DNA from: WTHC01 sp965218725
GTDB lineage: Archaea; Thermoproteota; Nitrososphaeria; Nitrososphaerales; Nitrosopumilaceae
DNA length: 64,000 nt
Direction: 5' to 3'
Assembly: GCA_965218725.1 (NCBI GenBank)
Contig: CBDCLO010000002.1
Coordinates: 775,000-838,999 of the forward strand
The translations under genes were made by a program, and so were the position numbers. The notes beneath the pieces were generated by a model, which was given only the letters and a program-made list of their open reading frames with translations, was not told the origin of the DNA and did no database searches. Shown here piece after piece: positions 63,084 to 64,000 of the stretch (positions within the stretch are counted from its first letter, which is position 1; each line of letters begins with the position of its first letter).

Positions 63084-63349
63084 TCTCTTATTCTTTCTAA
63101 TGCTGAAACTACCTGCCATAGCGTGACTCTTATATATGATGGTAAATTGGGATCCTGTGTAATTTCATCCAGTTCACTTATCGCATTAGCTGCTCTAACA
63201 GATATTGAATAACTAGCACTAACTAGTCCATTCATCATATCAGAAATATTCTTTCTAATAGCTTTTGGTGTTGAAAAATTTATAGAAACCTGTTTTAATA
63301 TGTTAATAGCACTATCTAACGAATCCTGATTTGTTTCTTTCTCGCTCAT
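63080..63349 (-). CDS. UPF0147 family protein
   Basis: An 89-residue helical protein matching the archaeal UPF0147 family (helices with ILKQVSINFSTPKAIRKNI, SVRAANAISELDEI and DPNLPSYIRVTLWQVVSALE). The function is unknown. It is translationally coupled to the methyltransferase gene by GTGA and follows the Rieske gene by 6 bases. Confidence 0.9.
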   Translation of the reverse strand: MSEKETNQDSLDSAINILKQVSINFSTPKAIRKNISDMMNGLVSASYSISVRAANAISELDEITQDPNLPSYIRVTLWQVVSALERIRE

Positions 63350-63355
63350 ATTAAT

Positions 63356-63664
63356 TCACAATTCAATAAAAATACTACCAGACTCAACAATCACCTTATA
63401 CGATTTTAAGTCCTTAATCTTTGAAATAAATTCCTCTAATTTTCCATTTCTATAATTGAATTTTGCTCCATGCCAATCGCAAATAATTGTCGTGTCTGAT
63501 AACTTGCCTTCTGAAAGACTAGCCCCAGCATGAGTACATACATCATCAATCGCATAAAAATTATTACCGGCATTAATTATCAGTATGTCTTTTCCAGAGA
63601 TAGTTGTTTTATGTGTTGTTCTATTTGACATTTCATCAATTTTATTTACATATACCTTTGTCAT
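63356..63664 (-). CDS. Soluble Rieske-type ferredoxin
   Basis: From ATG 63664 this is a protein of about 102 residues with one Rieske [2Fe-2S] site: CTHAGASL and CDWHGAKF. It has no signal peptide, so it is cytoplasmic and resembles the ferredoxin subunits of dioxygenase systems or nitrite-reductase small subunits. The earlier start at 63712 adds 16 residues without family support. It heads the UPF0147-methyltransferase operon. Confidence 0.85.
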   Translation of the reverse strand: MTKVYVNKIDEMSNRTTHKTTISGKDILIINAGNNFYAIDDVCTHAGASLSEGKLSDTTIICDWHGAKFNYRNGKLEEFISKIKDLKSYKVIVESGSIFIEL

Positions 63665-63741
63665 GATAATTCTTGTATAGTCATTCTTTAATATATGTGA
63701 TATATATCGCAATAAATACTAGTCACTATTAATAGCTAGTT

Positions 63742-63999
63742 TTATTTATGAGTATACACGGCTATCCTATCAGAGTCTTTCCTACAATACCCAAATCTAA
63801 TAAATTGTATTTCAGTACCGGTAATTAACTTTAAATAATATTGTTCTGTATACACCATTAATTTTTCTAGACTACGTATATTGAATTTTTTGTTTATGTA
63901 TATTTCTTTAGGAATCCATATTTCTAATAATTGCAAATCATTTTTTGATATCCATTGGATCTTTTTGAATTTTACATTTATTTTATTGTCGATAAATTT
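63742..63999 (-). CDS. gltX: Glutamyl-tRNA synthetase, C-terminal fragment
   Basis: The frame is open at the right window edge. The visible 85 residues are a beta-rich domain ending YTEQYYLKLITGTEIQFIRFGYCRKDS then AVYTHK, which matches the anticodon-binding end of archaeal glutamyl-tRNA synthetases. Catalytic motifs lie outside the window. Confidence 0.75.
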   Translation of the reverse strand, partial: KFIDNKINVKFKKIQWISKNDLQLLEIWIPKEIYINKKFNIRSLEKLMVYTEQYYLKLITGTEIQFIRFGYCRKDSDRIAVYTHK

Positions 64000-64000
64000 A

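Noticed and set aside
1..64000. Transposases, prophage genes, rRNA operon or CRISPR arrays
   Set aside because: No integrase, transposase, phage structural gene, rRNA stretch or regularly spaced repeat was found on either strand.

Overview
This 64 kb window comes from a very AT-rich archaeon (roughly 30% G+C by eye) of the Nitrososphaerota (Thaumarchaeota), most likely a Nitrosopumilus-like ammonia oxidiser. The evidence is the gene content: a giant thaumarchaeal-type S-layer protein, a Rieske/cytochrome b/cupredoxin respiratory block, thermosome, TFE, Kae1/Bud32, archaeosine and wyosine tRNA enzymes, TiaS, Dph2, Csl4, aCPSF2-type ribonuclease, CobY-type cobalamin assembly, class II-type HMG-CoA reductase and leaderless-looking genes with TTTATATA/TTTAAATA box A elements. 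No amo genes, rRNAs, transposases or CRISPR arrays are visible.

Layout. 1-9.5 kb: a truncated amidohydrolase overlapping the riboflavin reductase ArfC; a trm56-tfe pair; PhoU-like regulator; PUA protein, NAC and coiled-coil protein; UbiD; CtaB; aspartate-semialdehyde dehydrogenase family. 9.6-14.2 kb: a tightly overlapping cobalamin operon (CobD-like decarboxylase, CobQ lacking its GATase half, CbiB, CobS, CobY), then convergent rps27e/rpl44e. 14.3-28 kb: adenine-deaminase-like enzyme, thermosome, GMP synthase, pterin genes (mptE/folP), IMP dehydrogenase, prephenate dehydratase, csl4, dph2, tiaS and an intron-bearing initiator tRNA. 29.3-40.7 kb: HMG-CoA reductase and a full-length histidine operon (hisG-D-C-HAD-B-H-A-F-I; hisE not here), threonine synthase, and an E1-like enzyme fused to its own ubiquitin-like domain. 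40.8-50.8 kb: sugar-phosphate isomerase, S-layer protein with a membrane-stalk-like partner, and the Rieske/cytochrome b/cupredoxin block. 50.8-64 kb: RNA-processing and tRNA-modification genes (OGG, beta-CASP nuclease, TgtA, AK6, YchF, Kae1, Bud32, Taw1), a CorA-like channel, tRNA-Arg and tRNA-His, a methyltransferase/UPF0147/Rieske cluster and the end of gltX.

The most striking signal is gene decay. A ROK-family sugar kinase (17.7-18.6 kb) and a PQQ-type sugar dehydrogenase (28.2-29.3 kb) are both recognisable only as fragments scattered over several frames, and trm56 is split by a one-base shift in an A11 run. Two lost sugar-handling genes, strong AT bias and long homopolymers suggest a lineage undergoing genome erosion (for example host-associated or streamlined), although assembly error must be excluded for the single homopolymer shift. 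The remaining pathways (His, Thr, Phe, cobalamin, pterin, riboflavin, GMP, isoprenoid) look intact, so the cell seems to remain prototrophic for these compounds.
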